A DNA stretch of 64,000 nt, taken from assembly GCA_008923315.1 (NCBI GenBank), contig WBSF01000007.1, positions 402,247-466,246 of the forward strand. Reading direction: 5' to 3'. Position numbers and translations under genes: made by a program. The first letter of the stretch is position 1; each line of letters begins with the position of its first letter. The notes under the pieces were generated by a model. The model worked only from the letters and a program-made list of their open reading frames with translations, was not told the DNA's origin and searched no databases. This document shows, piece after piece, positions 57,289-64,000 of this stretch. The stretch is from Betaproteobacteria bacterium SCN1 (lineage in GTDB: Bacteria; Pseudomonadota; Gammaproteobacteria; Burkholderiales; Thiobacillaceae).

Positions 57289-57878
57289 TCTTCAACTCCT
57301 AGAAGAACGCTGTCCACCGCATCGCACAGGCAATGGATGGCCAGCAGGTGGATTTCCTGGATGCGGGCCGTGGATTCCGCGGGCGCGCACAGGAAGACGT
57401 CGTCGTCGGTCATTTGTTCCGCGAGCGTGCCGCCGCTGCGGCCGGTCAGCGCGATCACGTGGATGCCGCGCGCGCGCGCAGCCTGCGCCGCAAGCACCAC
57501 GCTGGGTGAGTTGCCGCTGGTGGAAATGGCCAGCAGCACGTCGCCGGGCTGGCCCAGTGCCTTCACCTGGCGCGCGAAGATCTGGTCGTAGGCGTAGTCG
57601 TTGGCGATCGAGGTCAGCGTGGCGGTGTCGGCCGTCAGGGCGATGGCCGCGAGGCCGGGACGTTCCTGCTCGAAGCGGTTGATCATGGCCGAGGCGAAAT
57701 GCTGCGCATCCGCCGCCGATCCGCCGTTGCCGCACGCCAGCAGCTTGTTGCCCTCCGCCAGCGCCTGCACAACCAGACGGGCCGCCTGCTCGATACCGGG
57801 CGCAAGCCGTTCGGCCGAGTCCGCCGCGGTTTGCGCCGCCGACTGGAAATGGTCGTGGATGCGTTCGTGAAGGGGCAT
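57285..57878 (-). CDS. diaA: SIS-domain protein DiaA (phosphoheptose isomerase-like)
   Basis: A 197-aa SIS-fold protein. It has NKLLACGNGGSAADAQHFASAMINRFE, the TATLTSIANDYAYDQIF segment and ISTSGNSPSV phosphosugar-type loop. In this position, next to yraN and dolP, the gene is usually DiaA, which binds DnaA and promotes initiation of replication; GmhA activity is a close alternative. ATG at 57878 (MPLHERIHDHF) is preferred over an upstream in-frame Met. Confidence 0.82.
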   Translation of the reverse strand: MPLHERIHDHFQSAAQTAADSAERLAPGIEQAARLVVQALAEGNKLLACGNGGSAADAQHFASAMINRFEQERPGLAAIALTADTATLTSIANDYAYDQIFARQVKALGQPGDVLLAISTSGNSPSVVLAAQAARARGIHVIALTGRSGGTLAEQMTDDDVFLCAPAESTARIQEIHLLAIHCLCDAVDSVLLGVEE

Positions 57879-57986
57879 GGCTAACCCGGGCGCCGGGGGG
57901 CTCCGCACGCCGGACGGGCGGCGTGGGCGGGCAGAGAGTGAAACCTGCTGGGCATGCGGGCTGAATGACGCGTGAACGGGCTGTGA

Positions 57987-58355
57987 TTATCCCACATCGC
58001 TGAAGGCATTCCGCATCCAGGCGGGGGCGGTGCCGTCGCGCAGCGCCACGACATCGAAACGGCAGGGCGGCACCGTGCCCAGTGTGGCGAGATAATGCCG
58101 TGCCGCCATGATCAGCCTGCGCTGCTTCGAGAGCGTGACGCTGTCGAAACCGTCGCCGAAGCCGCCGTGATTGCGCAGGCGCACCTCGACGAAGACCAGC
58201 GTGTCGCGTTCGCGCATGATGAGATCGATCTCTCCGAAGCGACAGCGCCAGTTGCGCGCGACCGGCGCGAGGCCCTGTGTTTTAAGGAAGGCCTCGGCAC
58301 GGGTTTCGGCGAATTGACCGGAGCGCTGTTTCAACATCTGCGACAATGCGGACAT
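57987..58355 (-). CDS. yraN: YraN family (UPF0102) endonuclease-fold protein
   Basis: A 122-aa protein with the PD-(D/E)xK-like pattern: GEIDLIMRERDTLVFVEVRLR. It contains the family segments LARNWRCRFGEIDLI-like and CRFDVVAL. The function is unknown. Its start codon (complement of CAT, 58353-58355) overlaps the rsmI start on the other strand; Met7 at 58337 is an alternative start. Confidence 0.88.
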   Translation of the reverse strand: MSALSQMLKQRSGQFAETRAEAFLKTQGLAPVARNWRCRFGEIDLIMRERDTLVFVEVRLRNHGGFGDGFDSVTLSKQRRLIMAARHYLATLGTVPPCRFDVVALRDGTAPAWMRNAFSDVG

Positions 58356-59211
58356 GAACGATGCGTCCCATGATACCCGCCTGCTGCCTGCGCTTTACGT
58401 TGTGGCCACGCCCATCGGCAACCTGGGCGACATCACGCTGCGTGCGCTCGATACGCTCCGCCGGGTGGATCGCGTGGCGGCCGAGGACACGCGCGTATCG
58501 GGCCAGCTGCTGGCGCATTTCGGCATCCGCAAACCGCTGGTCTCGATCCGCGAGCACAACGAGCGCGAAGCCGCCGAACGGGTGATCGGCTGGATCGCGG
58601 CGGGCGAGGCCGTGGCCTATGTATCGGATGCCGGTACGCCTGCGATTTCCGATCCCGGGGCACGCCTGGTCGCGGCGGTGCGCGCGGCAGAGTGTGCCGT
58701 CGTGCCGGTGCCGGGCGTCTCGGCGGTGGCGGCAGCCCTGTCGGCTGCCGGCGTCGAGAGCGATGCTTGGCTGTTTCACGGTTTTCTGCCGCCCAAACCC
58801 GGTCCGCGGCAGGCTGCCCTGCAGGCGTGGGCTGCCCTGCCCTGTGCGCTGGCGTTCTACGAAGCGCCGCACCGGATCGCGGAGACGCTCGCCGACATGA
58901 CGCAGGTATTCGGCGGCGCGCGCATGGTCACGGTGGCGCGCGAACTGACCAAGAAATTCGAATCCATCGAAACGATGCCGCTTGCAGGGACTGCCGGCTG
59001 GCTCGCAGACGATGCCAACCGTGCGCGCGGCGAATTCGTCGTCATCGTTCACGCACCGGCCGACGTGCTCGTGGCCGGCGACGCCGAGTCCCTGCGCGTG
59101 CTCGATATCCTCGCGGGCGAATTGCCGCCGCCGCTGGCGGCCAAGCTCGCGGCCAAAATCACCGGCCGTACCAAGGCCGAGCTCTACCGCATGACGCTCA
59201 AGCAGACATGA
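58354..59211 (+). CDS. rsmI: 16S rRNA (cytidine1402-2'-O)-methyltransferase
   Basis: A 285-aa SAM-dependent methyltransferase of the tetrapyrrole-methylase fold. Motifs: [47 protein letters not shown] and [15 protein letters not shown]. It modifies the decoding centre of 16S rRNA together with RsmH, whose gene lies 3 kb downstream. The ATG is within a CATG shared with yraN on the opposite strand. Confidence 0.95.
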   Translation: MNDASHDTRLLPALYVVATPIGNLGDITLRALDTLRRVDRVAAEDTRVSGQLLAHFGIRKPLVSIREHNEREAAERVIGWIAAGEAVAYVSDAGTPAISDPGARLVAAVRAAECAVVPVPGVSAVAAALSAAGVESDAWLFHGFLPPKPGPRQAALQAWAALPCALAFYEAPHRIAETLADMTQVFGGARMVTVARELTKKFESIETMPLAGTAGWLADDANRARGEFVVIVHAPADVLVAGDAESLRVLDILAGELPPPLAAKLAAKITGRTKAELYRMTLKQT

Positions 59212-60242
59212 CCGACACCCTGACGATCACCCGACCCGACGACTGGCACATCCATTTCCGCGACGGCGTCGCCATGACGCACGTGCTGCCCGATACCGCG
59301 CGCGTGTTCGGGCGTGCCATCACCATGCCCAACCTGAAGCCGCCCGTGACCACGGTCGAAGCCGCTGCCGCCTACCGTGCGCGTCTCCTGGCCGCAGTGC
59401 CGGCCGGCATCACGTTCGAGCCGCTGATGACGCTGTATCTGACCGACAACACGCCGCCGGAAGAGATTCGCAAGGCGCGGCAAAGCGGGTTCGTGCACGC
59501 GGTGAAGTACTATCCGGCGGGTGCGACGACCAATTCGGATTCCGGGGTGACGGCACTGACGCGGGCCTATCCTGCGCTTGCCGCGATGGAGGAAATGGGT
59601 CTGCCGCTGCTGCTGCACGGCGAAGTGACCGATCCCGATATCGACGTGTTCGACCGCGAGGCCGTTTTCATCGATCGCCATCTCGTGCGCCTGCTGAAGG
59701 ATTTCCCCCGCCTGAAAATCGTGCTGGAGCACATCACCACCCGGCAGGCTGCCGAATTCGTGGCCACCGCGCCGGCTGGCATCGGGGCGACGATCACGGT
59801 TCACCATCTGCTCTACAACCGCAATGCCATGTTTCGCGGTGGCATCCGGCCGCATTTTTTCTGTCTGCCGATCATCAAGCGCGAAACGCACCGTCGGGCG
59901 CTGGTCGAAGCGGTGGTCTCGGGCAATCCCAGATTCTTTCTCGGTACCGATTCCGCGCCGCATCCGGTGGGGGCGAAAGAATCGGCCTGTGGTTGTGCCG
60001 GCATCTATACGGCACGCTGTGCGCTCGAACTGTATGCCGAGGTCTTCGAAGATGCCGGTGTGCTTGACCGGCTGGAGGCGTTTGCCGGTTTTCACGGTGC
60101 GGATTTCTACGGTTTACCGCGCAATACCGGCACGGTCACGCTACGTCGCGAAGCCTGGACGATGCCGGAGCGGCTGTCGCTGGGCGATGCGGAACTCGTT
60201 CCGCTGCGTGCGGGCGAATCGGTGCGCTGGCGTATCGGTTAG
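59208..60242 (+). CDS. pyrC: Dihydroorotase, homodimeric type
   Basis: A 344-aa class II dihydroorotase. Metal-site motifs: [12 protein letters not shown], the carboxylated lysine in [29 protein letters not shown], and DSAPH. It closes carbamoyl aspartate to dihydroorotate in pyrimidine synthesis. Its ATG overlaps the rsmI stop by 4 nt, which is an uncommon pairing. Confidence 0.95.
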   Translation: MTDTLTITRPDDWHIHFRDGVAMTHVLPDTARVFGRAITMPNLKPPVTTVEAAAAYRARLLAAVPAGITFEPLMTLYLTDNTPPEEIRKARQSGFVHAVKYYPAGATTNSDSGVTALTRAYPALAAMEEMGLPLLLHGEVTDPDIDVFDREAVFIDRHLVRLLKDFPRLKIVLEHITTRQAAEFVATAPAGIGATITVHHLLYNRNAMFRGGIRPHFFCLPIIKRETHRRALVEAVVSGNPRFFLGTDSAPHPVGAKESACGCAGIYTARCALELYAEVFEDAGVLDRLEAFAGFHGADFYGLPRNTGTVTLRREAWTMPERLSLGDAELVPLRAGESVRWRIG

Positions 60243-60390
60243 GGCCGCCAGCGCGTGGCGTACGGAAAGCCACTGGCTGCGCAAATGCCCGCGGCCGACA
60301 AACAAACGGCAGACATGCAAGCATGTCTGCCGTAATGGAAGCCGGGGTGCGCTTCCGAGAGGTGCGCGGCGGGGCGCCGCGCAGAGGGGG

Positions 60391-60903
60391 CTAAGGAAAA
60401 GCGGGAATGGTCGGTTCGACGCCCGAGTTCGTGGCTTCGGGATGCAGGGTGGCGACCAGCCGGCGGATCTCGTCGACGCGCCCCGATGGCGTGTCCACCA
60501 TCATCAGGACCTGACCGGCGGCGAGGCCGGGTTCGAAGGCCTTGAGCCGCGAGTTGGGGATCGAACTGGCGACCATGCTGGCGACCCATGCGCCGAAAGC
60601 GGCGCCGACCAGCGCGGTCAGCAGGATTGTGACCAGTTGCAGGTCCACGCCCGCGGGCGGGAAGAATACTGCGACCAGCCCGGCGAAGATGCCGATGCCG
60701 CCGCCGATGGCGAGGCCGGTTTCGGCCCCGTGCACGAAATCCGAGGTTTGCAGGATCGAGGCTTCATGCAAGCCGGTCAGGGCGATGCCTGGCCGGGCCA
60801 TGACATGAATGTGGTCGTCCTCGATGCGTGCGAGCAGCAGTTCGTCGCGAATCTGTCGGGCGCTTTGCGCGTCCGGCACCATGAAATACAGACGTCTTCT
60901 CAT
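60391..60903 (-). CDS. DUF1269-like membrane protein
   Basis: A 170-aa protein. The N-terminal part (residues 1-55) is a ferredoxin-like domain (RRLYFMVPDAQSARQIRDELLLARIEDDHIHVMAR). Two Gly/Ala-rich hydrophobic helices follow (about 66-82 and 92-112) with a C-terminal second alpha-beta lobe (AAGQVLMMVDTPSGRVDEI). The architecture is that of DUF1269 proteins. A strong ribosome site (aggaggt) precedes the ATG at 60903. It is divergent from rnpB. Function unknown. Confidence 0.72.
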   Translation of the reverse strand: MRRRLYFMVPDAQSARQIRDELLLARIEDDHIHVMARPGIALTGLHEASILQTSDFVHGAETGLAIGGGIGIFAGLVAVFFPPAGVDLQLVTILLTALVGAAFGAWVASMVASSIPNSRLKAFEPGLAAGQVLMMVDTPSGRVDEIRRLVATLHPEATNSGVEPTIPAFP

Positions 60904-60981
60904 GATGACCTCCTGTATGAACGAATGGCCTACCGGATCACTTCGCTTTAGCAGAGTCTCCGGCCGAGTCAAGGCAGCATT

Positions 60982-60987
60982 TATAAT
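60982..60987 (+). promoter_or_regulatory. -10 promoter element of rnpB
   Basis: A perfect TATAAT seven bases before the predicted 5' end of RNase P RNA; the -35 is not clear. Confidence 0.7.
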
Positions 60988-60993
60988 TCCTAT

Positions 60994-61302
60994 GGGAAAG
61001 CCGGTCAGGCAGCCGCTGCTGCTGCCCCTCGGGGCAACAGGAGAGGAAAGTCCGGGCTCCACAGAGCAGGATGACGGCTAACGGCCGTACGCCGCGAGGC
61101 GAGGAACAGGGCCACAGAGACGAGCAAACCCCCTCGGGGGTGGACGTGAAACGCGGTAACCTCCATCCGGAGCAACACCAAATAGGCGGACGATGACGCT
61201 GCTCGCCGAGTCCGCGGGTAGGTGGCTTGAGCCGGCCAGCAATGACCGGCCTAGAGGAATGGTTGCCCACGACAGAACCCGGCTTATCGGCCGACTTTCC
61301 CA
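60994..61302 (+). ncRNA. rnpB: RNase P RNA, bacterial class A
   Basis: The catalytic RNA of RNase P, which matures tRNA 5' ends. Conserved parts in order: GAGGAAAGTCCGGGCTCC, ACAGAGCAGGATGACGG, GGTAACCTC, GGAGCAACACCAAATAGG, GCTGCTCGCCGAGTCCGCGG, AGGAATGG and CGACAGAACCCGGCTTATCGG. The 5' and 3' ends pair as helix P1 (GGGAAAG with CTTTCCC). Ends are set by this pairing. It sits between pyrC and mraZ, as in other proteobacteria. Confidence 0.96.
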
Positions 61303-61385
61303 CTTTTTATTTAATTCAATGGGTTAGGATTTTTTCCTAGAAAAGAACAAAAAATAGTCTGCTAAGCGACGGTTTTTCCAGAAAC

Positions 61386-61394
61386 TTATCCACA
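61386..61394 (+). promoter_or_regulatory. DnaA box
   Basis: TTATCCACA is a perfect match to the DnaA consensus. It lies between rnpB and the rnpB terminator, 174 nt before mraZ. A single site with no second box seen. Confidence 0.5.
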
Positions 61395-61405
61395 ACCCCA
61401 AACCA

Positions 61406-61437
61406 CCCCTAAGTCTTTGAGACATAGGGGTTTTTTT
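61406..61437 (+). terminator. Rho-independent terminator after rnpB
   Basis: The stem CCCCTA-A-GTCT / AGAC-A-TAGGGG (one A-A mismatch, TTG loop) is followed by seven T residues. It separates rnpB from the division operon. Confidence 0.88.
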
Positions 61438-61449
61438 GTGTCTGCTGTA

Positions 61450-61478
61450 TTGACCCCCCCAAATCTATCCCCTATAGT
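61450..61478 (+). promoter_or_regulatory. Promoter of the division (mra/dcw) operon
   Basis: A -35 TTGACC (61450-61455), a 17-bp spacer and -10 TATAGT (61473-61478). The last base of the -10 is the first base of the MraZ operator. Confidence 0.78.
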
Positions 61479-61512
61479 GGGGACAAGTGGTGATCAGTGG
61501 GAAGTTGTGGGA
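61478..61512 (+). promoter_or_regulatory. MraZ operator, four repeats
   Basis: Four direct repeats TGGGG, TGGTG, TGGGA, TGGGA, each exactly 5 nt apart (10-bp period), so all on one face of the helix. This is the known MraZ binding pattern and overlaps the -10 and start point, consistent with autorepression. Confidence 0.9.
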
Positions 61513-61559
61513 GAATTTCCGCCTGCGGATCACGGTGCGGCGCATCGACAGGGGGAGAC

Positions 61560-62009
61560 ATGTTTCGGGGGGTGGCGACAGTCAATCTGGATAGCAAGAG
61601 CCGGCTCGTGGTGCCGGCGCGCTATCGTGACGCCCTCCTGGTGAACGGGAGCGGGCGCGTCGTCGTGACCGCCGATCCGACCCGCTGCCTGCTGCTGTAC
61701 CCCCTGCCCGAATGGGAGCCGATCGAGAAAAAGCTCAACGGGCTGTCTGATTTCAACCCCCGCACCCGCGGCCTCAAACAACTGCTCGTGGGCTACGCGC
61801 ACGACATGGACATGGACGGCGCCGGCCGCATCCTGCTGCCGCCCATGCTCAAGAAGTTCGCCGAGCTGGACAAGAGCGTCGTGATGGTGGGCCAGGGCGG
61901 CAAGATCGAGTTGTGGAACGAGGCGCGCTGGGCGGACAAGATCGAGCAGGCGCTGGAATTCGGCGGGGACGATGCGCTGCCGCCCGAACTGGAAGGCTTT
62001 ACGTTGTGA
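61560..62009 (+). CDS. mraZ: Transcriptional regulator MraZ
   Basis: A 149-aa AbrB-like regulator with two MraZ/SpoVT folds, each holding the DxxGR pattern: [23 protein letters not shown] and [20 protein letters not shown]. It forms ring oligomers that bind the TGGG repeats upstream and represses the division operon. ATG at 61560 is preferred over 61497, which lies in the operator. Confidence 0.95.
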   Translation: MFRGVATVNLDSKSRLVVPARYRDALLVNGSGRVVVTADPTRCLLLYPLPEWEPIEKKLNGLSDFNPRTRGLKQLLVGYAHDMDMDGAGRILLPPMLKKFAELDKSVVMVGQGGKIELWNEARWADKIEQALEFGGDDALPPELEGFTL

Positions 62010-62953
62010 CGGCGCCCGCCCATGTGCCGGTCCTGGCACAGGAGGCGGTGGCTGCGCTGGCGATCCGACCCGGAGGCGTCTACGTGGATGCCACCTTCGG
62101 CCGCGGCGGGCACAGCCGTCTGATCCTGGATCGCCTGGATGCGGGCGGCCGTCTGATCGCGCTGGATCGCGATCCCGACGCCGTGCGCGCCGGCGCGGCG
62201 CTGGCCGACCGGCGGCTGACGCTGGTCAAGCGCGCGTTCTCGCATCTGGGCGCGGTGCTCGACGAACAGGGCGTCGCGCAAGTGGACGGCGTGCTGCTGG
62301 ACGTCGGCGTGTCGTCGCCGCAGCTCGACGACCCGGCGCGCGGATTCAGTTTCCGTTTCGATGCGCCTCTGGACATGCGCATGGACACGGAGAGCGGCCT
62401 GTCCGCGGCGGACTGGCTGGCTGCGGCATCGGAGGAGGAAATCAGTGAGGTCATCCGCGACTACGGGGAAGAGCGGTTTGCTCGATCGATTGCGCGCGCG
62501 ATTGTTGCGGCACGGCAAAAAGAGCCGATCCGCAGCACGGGGCGGCTGGCGGACGTCGTCGCGTCGGCCGTCAAAAAGCGCGAACCCGGCCAACACCCGG
62601 CCACGCGCAGTTTCCAGGCTATACGGATTCATCTCAACCGAGAGCTCGAAGAATTGACCGCCGTGCTGCCGCAATGCGTCGACAGGCTCCTGCCGGGCGG
62701 GCGCCTCGCGGTGATCAGCTTTCATTCGCTGGAGGATCGCATCGTCAAGCGCTTCCTGCGCGACGAATCGCGCGGCGAGCAGCCGCCGGCGCGCCTGCCG
62801 ATTCCGGCCGCCCAGATCAAGCCCGGCCGGCTCAGGCTGGTCGGCCGCGCGCAGCACGCGGGGGCCGCCGAGATCGCGGCCAATCCGCGTGCGCGCAGCG
62901 CCGTGCTGCGCGTGGCCGAGCGCGTCGATGATGCGGGAGCGCGCGCGGCATGA
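62006..62953 (+). CDS. rsmH: 16S rRNA (cytosine1402-N4)-methyltransferase
   Basis: A 315-aa methyltransferase (MraW). It starts at GTG 62006, inside the stop of mraZ. Motifs: [60 protein letters not shown], and [16 protein letters not shown]. It works on the same rRNA base as RsmI. Confidence 0.95.
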   Translation: MTAPAHVPVLAQEAVAALAIRPGGVYVDATFGRGGHSRLILDRLDAGGRLIALDRDPDAVRAGAALADRRLTLVKRAFSHLGAVLDEQGVAQVDGVLLDVGVSSPQLDDPARGFSFRFDAPLDMRMDTESGLSAADWLAAASEEEISEVIRDYGEERFARSIARAIVAARQKEPIRSTGRLADVVASAVKKREPGQHPATRSFQAIRIHLNRELEELTAVLPQCVDRLLPGGRLAVISFHSLEDRIVKRFLRDESRGEQPPARLPIPAAQIKPGRLRLVGRAQHAGAAEIAANPRARSAVLRVAERVDDAGARAA

Positions 62954-63222
62954 GCCGGGTGAATCTCGCGCTGGCTTTCGTCCTGGTCGCGTGCGCGCTG
63001 GCCGTGGTGCAGGCGCAGCATCGCGCGCGCGTCTATTTCGTCGAACTGGAGCGCCTGAAGAAAGAAGCGCGCGCGCTCGACGAGCAATGGGGCCAGTTGC
63101 AGCTCGAACAAGGCACCTGGGCGAACCCGGCGCGGGTGGACGCCGCCGCGCGCGGCCGGCTGGGCCTGATCTCGCCGCCGCAGGACCGCATCCGGGTCGA
63201 AACCCTGAGCGAGGCGCCATGA
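62950..63222 (+). CDS. ftsL: Cell division protein FtsL
   Basis: A 90-aa bitopic membrane protein: a short N-terminus, one transmembrane helix (about 4-20) and a periplasmic coiled coil ([27 protein letters not shown]). It joins FtsB and FtsQ in activating the septal synthase. It overlaps rsmH and ftsI by 4 nt each. Confidence 0.9.
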   Translation: MSRVNLALAFVLVACALAVVQAQHRARVYFVELERLKKEARALDEQWGQLQLEQGTWANPARVDAAARGRLGLISPPQDRIRVETLSEAP

Positions 63223-64000
63223 ATTACCACGCGCGCAAACTGCTCAAGCTGCATCTCGCGCCCTGGCGCATGGCGACCGTGGCCGGCCTGCTGCTCGCCG
63301 GGGTGGCCGCGGTGGGCGCGCGCGCGTTCTATCTGCAGGGGCTGCATACCGATTATCTGCAGGGCAAGGGCGACGCCGTCGCCAACCGCAACCTCACGCT
63401 GCCCGCGCATCGCGGCCAGATCACCGACCGCTACGGTCAACTGCTGGCGATCAGCACGCCGGTCGAGGCGCTGTGGGCGCGCCCCGCCGACCTGCAGCTC
63501 AGCGCCGCGCAGCGCGCGCATCTGGCGAAGGTGCTCGACATGCCCGAGCGCGATCTGACGAGCCGGCTCGCGCACCGCGTGCGCGGCGAGTTCAGCGTGC
63601 GCCGCCCGTTGACGCCGGAGCAGGCCGCCGCCGTCGCCGCGATGGGCGTGCCCGGCCTGATCCTGCGCCGCGAATTCCGCCGCTACTACCCGGCCGGCGA
63701 AGTGGCCGCGCACGTCGTCGGTTTCACCAACATCGACGACGTCGGACAGGAAGGCGTCGAGCGCGCCTACCAGAACTGGCTCGCGGGCCGCGCCGGCGAG
63801 CGCCAGGTGCTGCGCGACCGGCACGGCAACGCGATCCGTGATCTGGCGCCGATCAAGATGGCGCAGATGGGCGGCAATCTCGCGCTGTCGCTCGATCTGA
63901 AGATTCAATTCCTGGCGCATCGCGAACTGGCCGCCGCCATCGCCAAGCACAAGGCCAAGGGCGGCAGCATCGTCGTGCTCGACGCCAAGACGGGCGAAAT
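63219..64000 (+). CDS. ftsI: Peptidoglycan transpeptidase FtsI (PBP3), 3' end beyond the window
   Basis: The first ~260 residues of the septal transpeptidase. A transmembrane helix is near 22-38, followed by the PBP dimerisation domain motif RGQITDRYGQLLA and the segments YYPAGEVAAHVVGFTNIDDVGQEGVE and LSLDLKIQFLAHREL. The transpeptidase catalytic motifs lie outside the window. The ATG overlaps the ftsL stop. Confidence 0.95.
   Translation, partial: MNYHARKLLKLHLAPWRMATVAGLLLAGVAAVGARAFYLQGLHTDYLQGKGDAVANRNLTLPAHRGQITDRYGQLLAISTPVEALWARPADLQLSAAQRAHLAKVLDMPERDLTSRLAHRVRGEFSVRRPLTPEQAAAVAAMGVPGLILRREFRRYYPAGEVAAHVVGFTNIDDVGQEGVERAYQNWLAGRAGERQVLRDRHGNAIRDLAPIKMAQMGGNLALSLDLKIQFLAHRELAAAIAKHKAKGGSIVVLDAKTGE

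Overview
The window is GC-rich chromosomal DNA from a proteobacterium, most likely a beta- or gamma-proteobacterium living as a sulfur-oxidising chemolithotroph. The placement rests on the order dolP-diaA-yraN/rsmI-pyrC-rnpB-mraZ-rsmH-ftsL-ftsI with no lpoA between rsmI and yraN, on a CIRCE-controlled groESL, and on a three-subunit cobalt thiocyanate hydrolase whose subunit lengths (157, 126, 245 aa) match those remembered for Thiobacillus thioparus. Genus is not decided.

Layout. 1-4.1 kb: a cut-off metallo-hydrolase, then a minus-strand four-gene operon in which every junction is a 4-nt overlap (AEC carrier, tartronate semialdehyde reductase, an orphan 111-aa dehydrogenase fragment, succinate-semialdehyde-type dehydrogenase). 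4.2-9.5 kb: a penicillin-binding endopeptidase and a two-component c-di-GMP pair (HDOD histidine kinase, then receiver-PAS-GGDEF-EAL). 9.5-12.5 kb: molybdate uptake modE-modABC with two near-identical ModE-type palindromes. 12.5-14.3 kb: a PII-like protein with two DUF1538 membrane proteins. 14.5-20.9 kb: tRNA-Phe, a TPR protein, and a carboxylate symporter unit (DUF4212, SSS symporter) next to an exonuclease/cNMP-CBS-DUF294 pair.

20.9-33.7 kb is the most notable region: a thiocyanate and cyanate utilisation island. A CynR-like LysR regulator faces a CbiM-like cobalt permease and cyanase. Next come a methyltransferase preceded by a structured leader, then scnB-scnA-scnC and the P15K maturation factor, then an NrtA/CynA-type ABC importer (ATPase, binding protein with a cysteine cluster ahead of a Tat signal, two permeases), then DsrE, TusA, an SQR-like flavoprotein and DUF1641. 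The cbiM-cynS and scn promoters carry the same 35-bp element (29/35 identical), each overlapping a -35 with an 18-bp spacer. This suggests one regulator ties cobalt supply and cyanase to thiocyanate hydrolysis. The genes suggest import of the anion, hydrolysis to ammonia and carbonyl sulfide, detoxification of cyanate, and handling of released sulfur. No carbonyl sulfide hydrolase was seen.

33.8-39.7 kb: groESL with its CIRCE element, then bioA, a beta-CASP metallo-nuclease and outer-membrane phospholipase A. 39.7-48.2 kb looks acquired: DinD, an AT-richer small membrane protein, and a 2157-aa RTX protein with eight repeated modules. 48.2-57.9 kb: a serine protease, a UDP-sugar dehydrogenase/epimerase pair, PBP4 (dacB), a YbaY-META protein, an EAL-HDOD protein, ubiD, dolP and diaA. 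58-64 kb: yraN/rsmI with overlapping divergent start codons, pyrC, a DUF1269-like protein, RNase P RNA, and the start of the division cluster, with a four-repeat MraZ operator over its promoter. The window ends inside ftsI.
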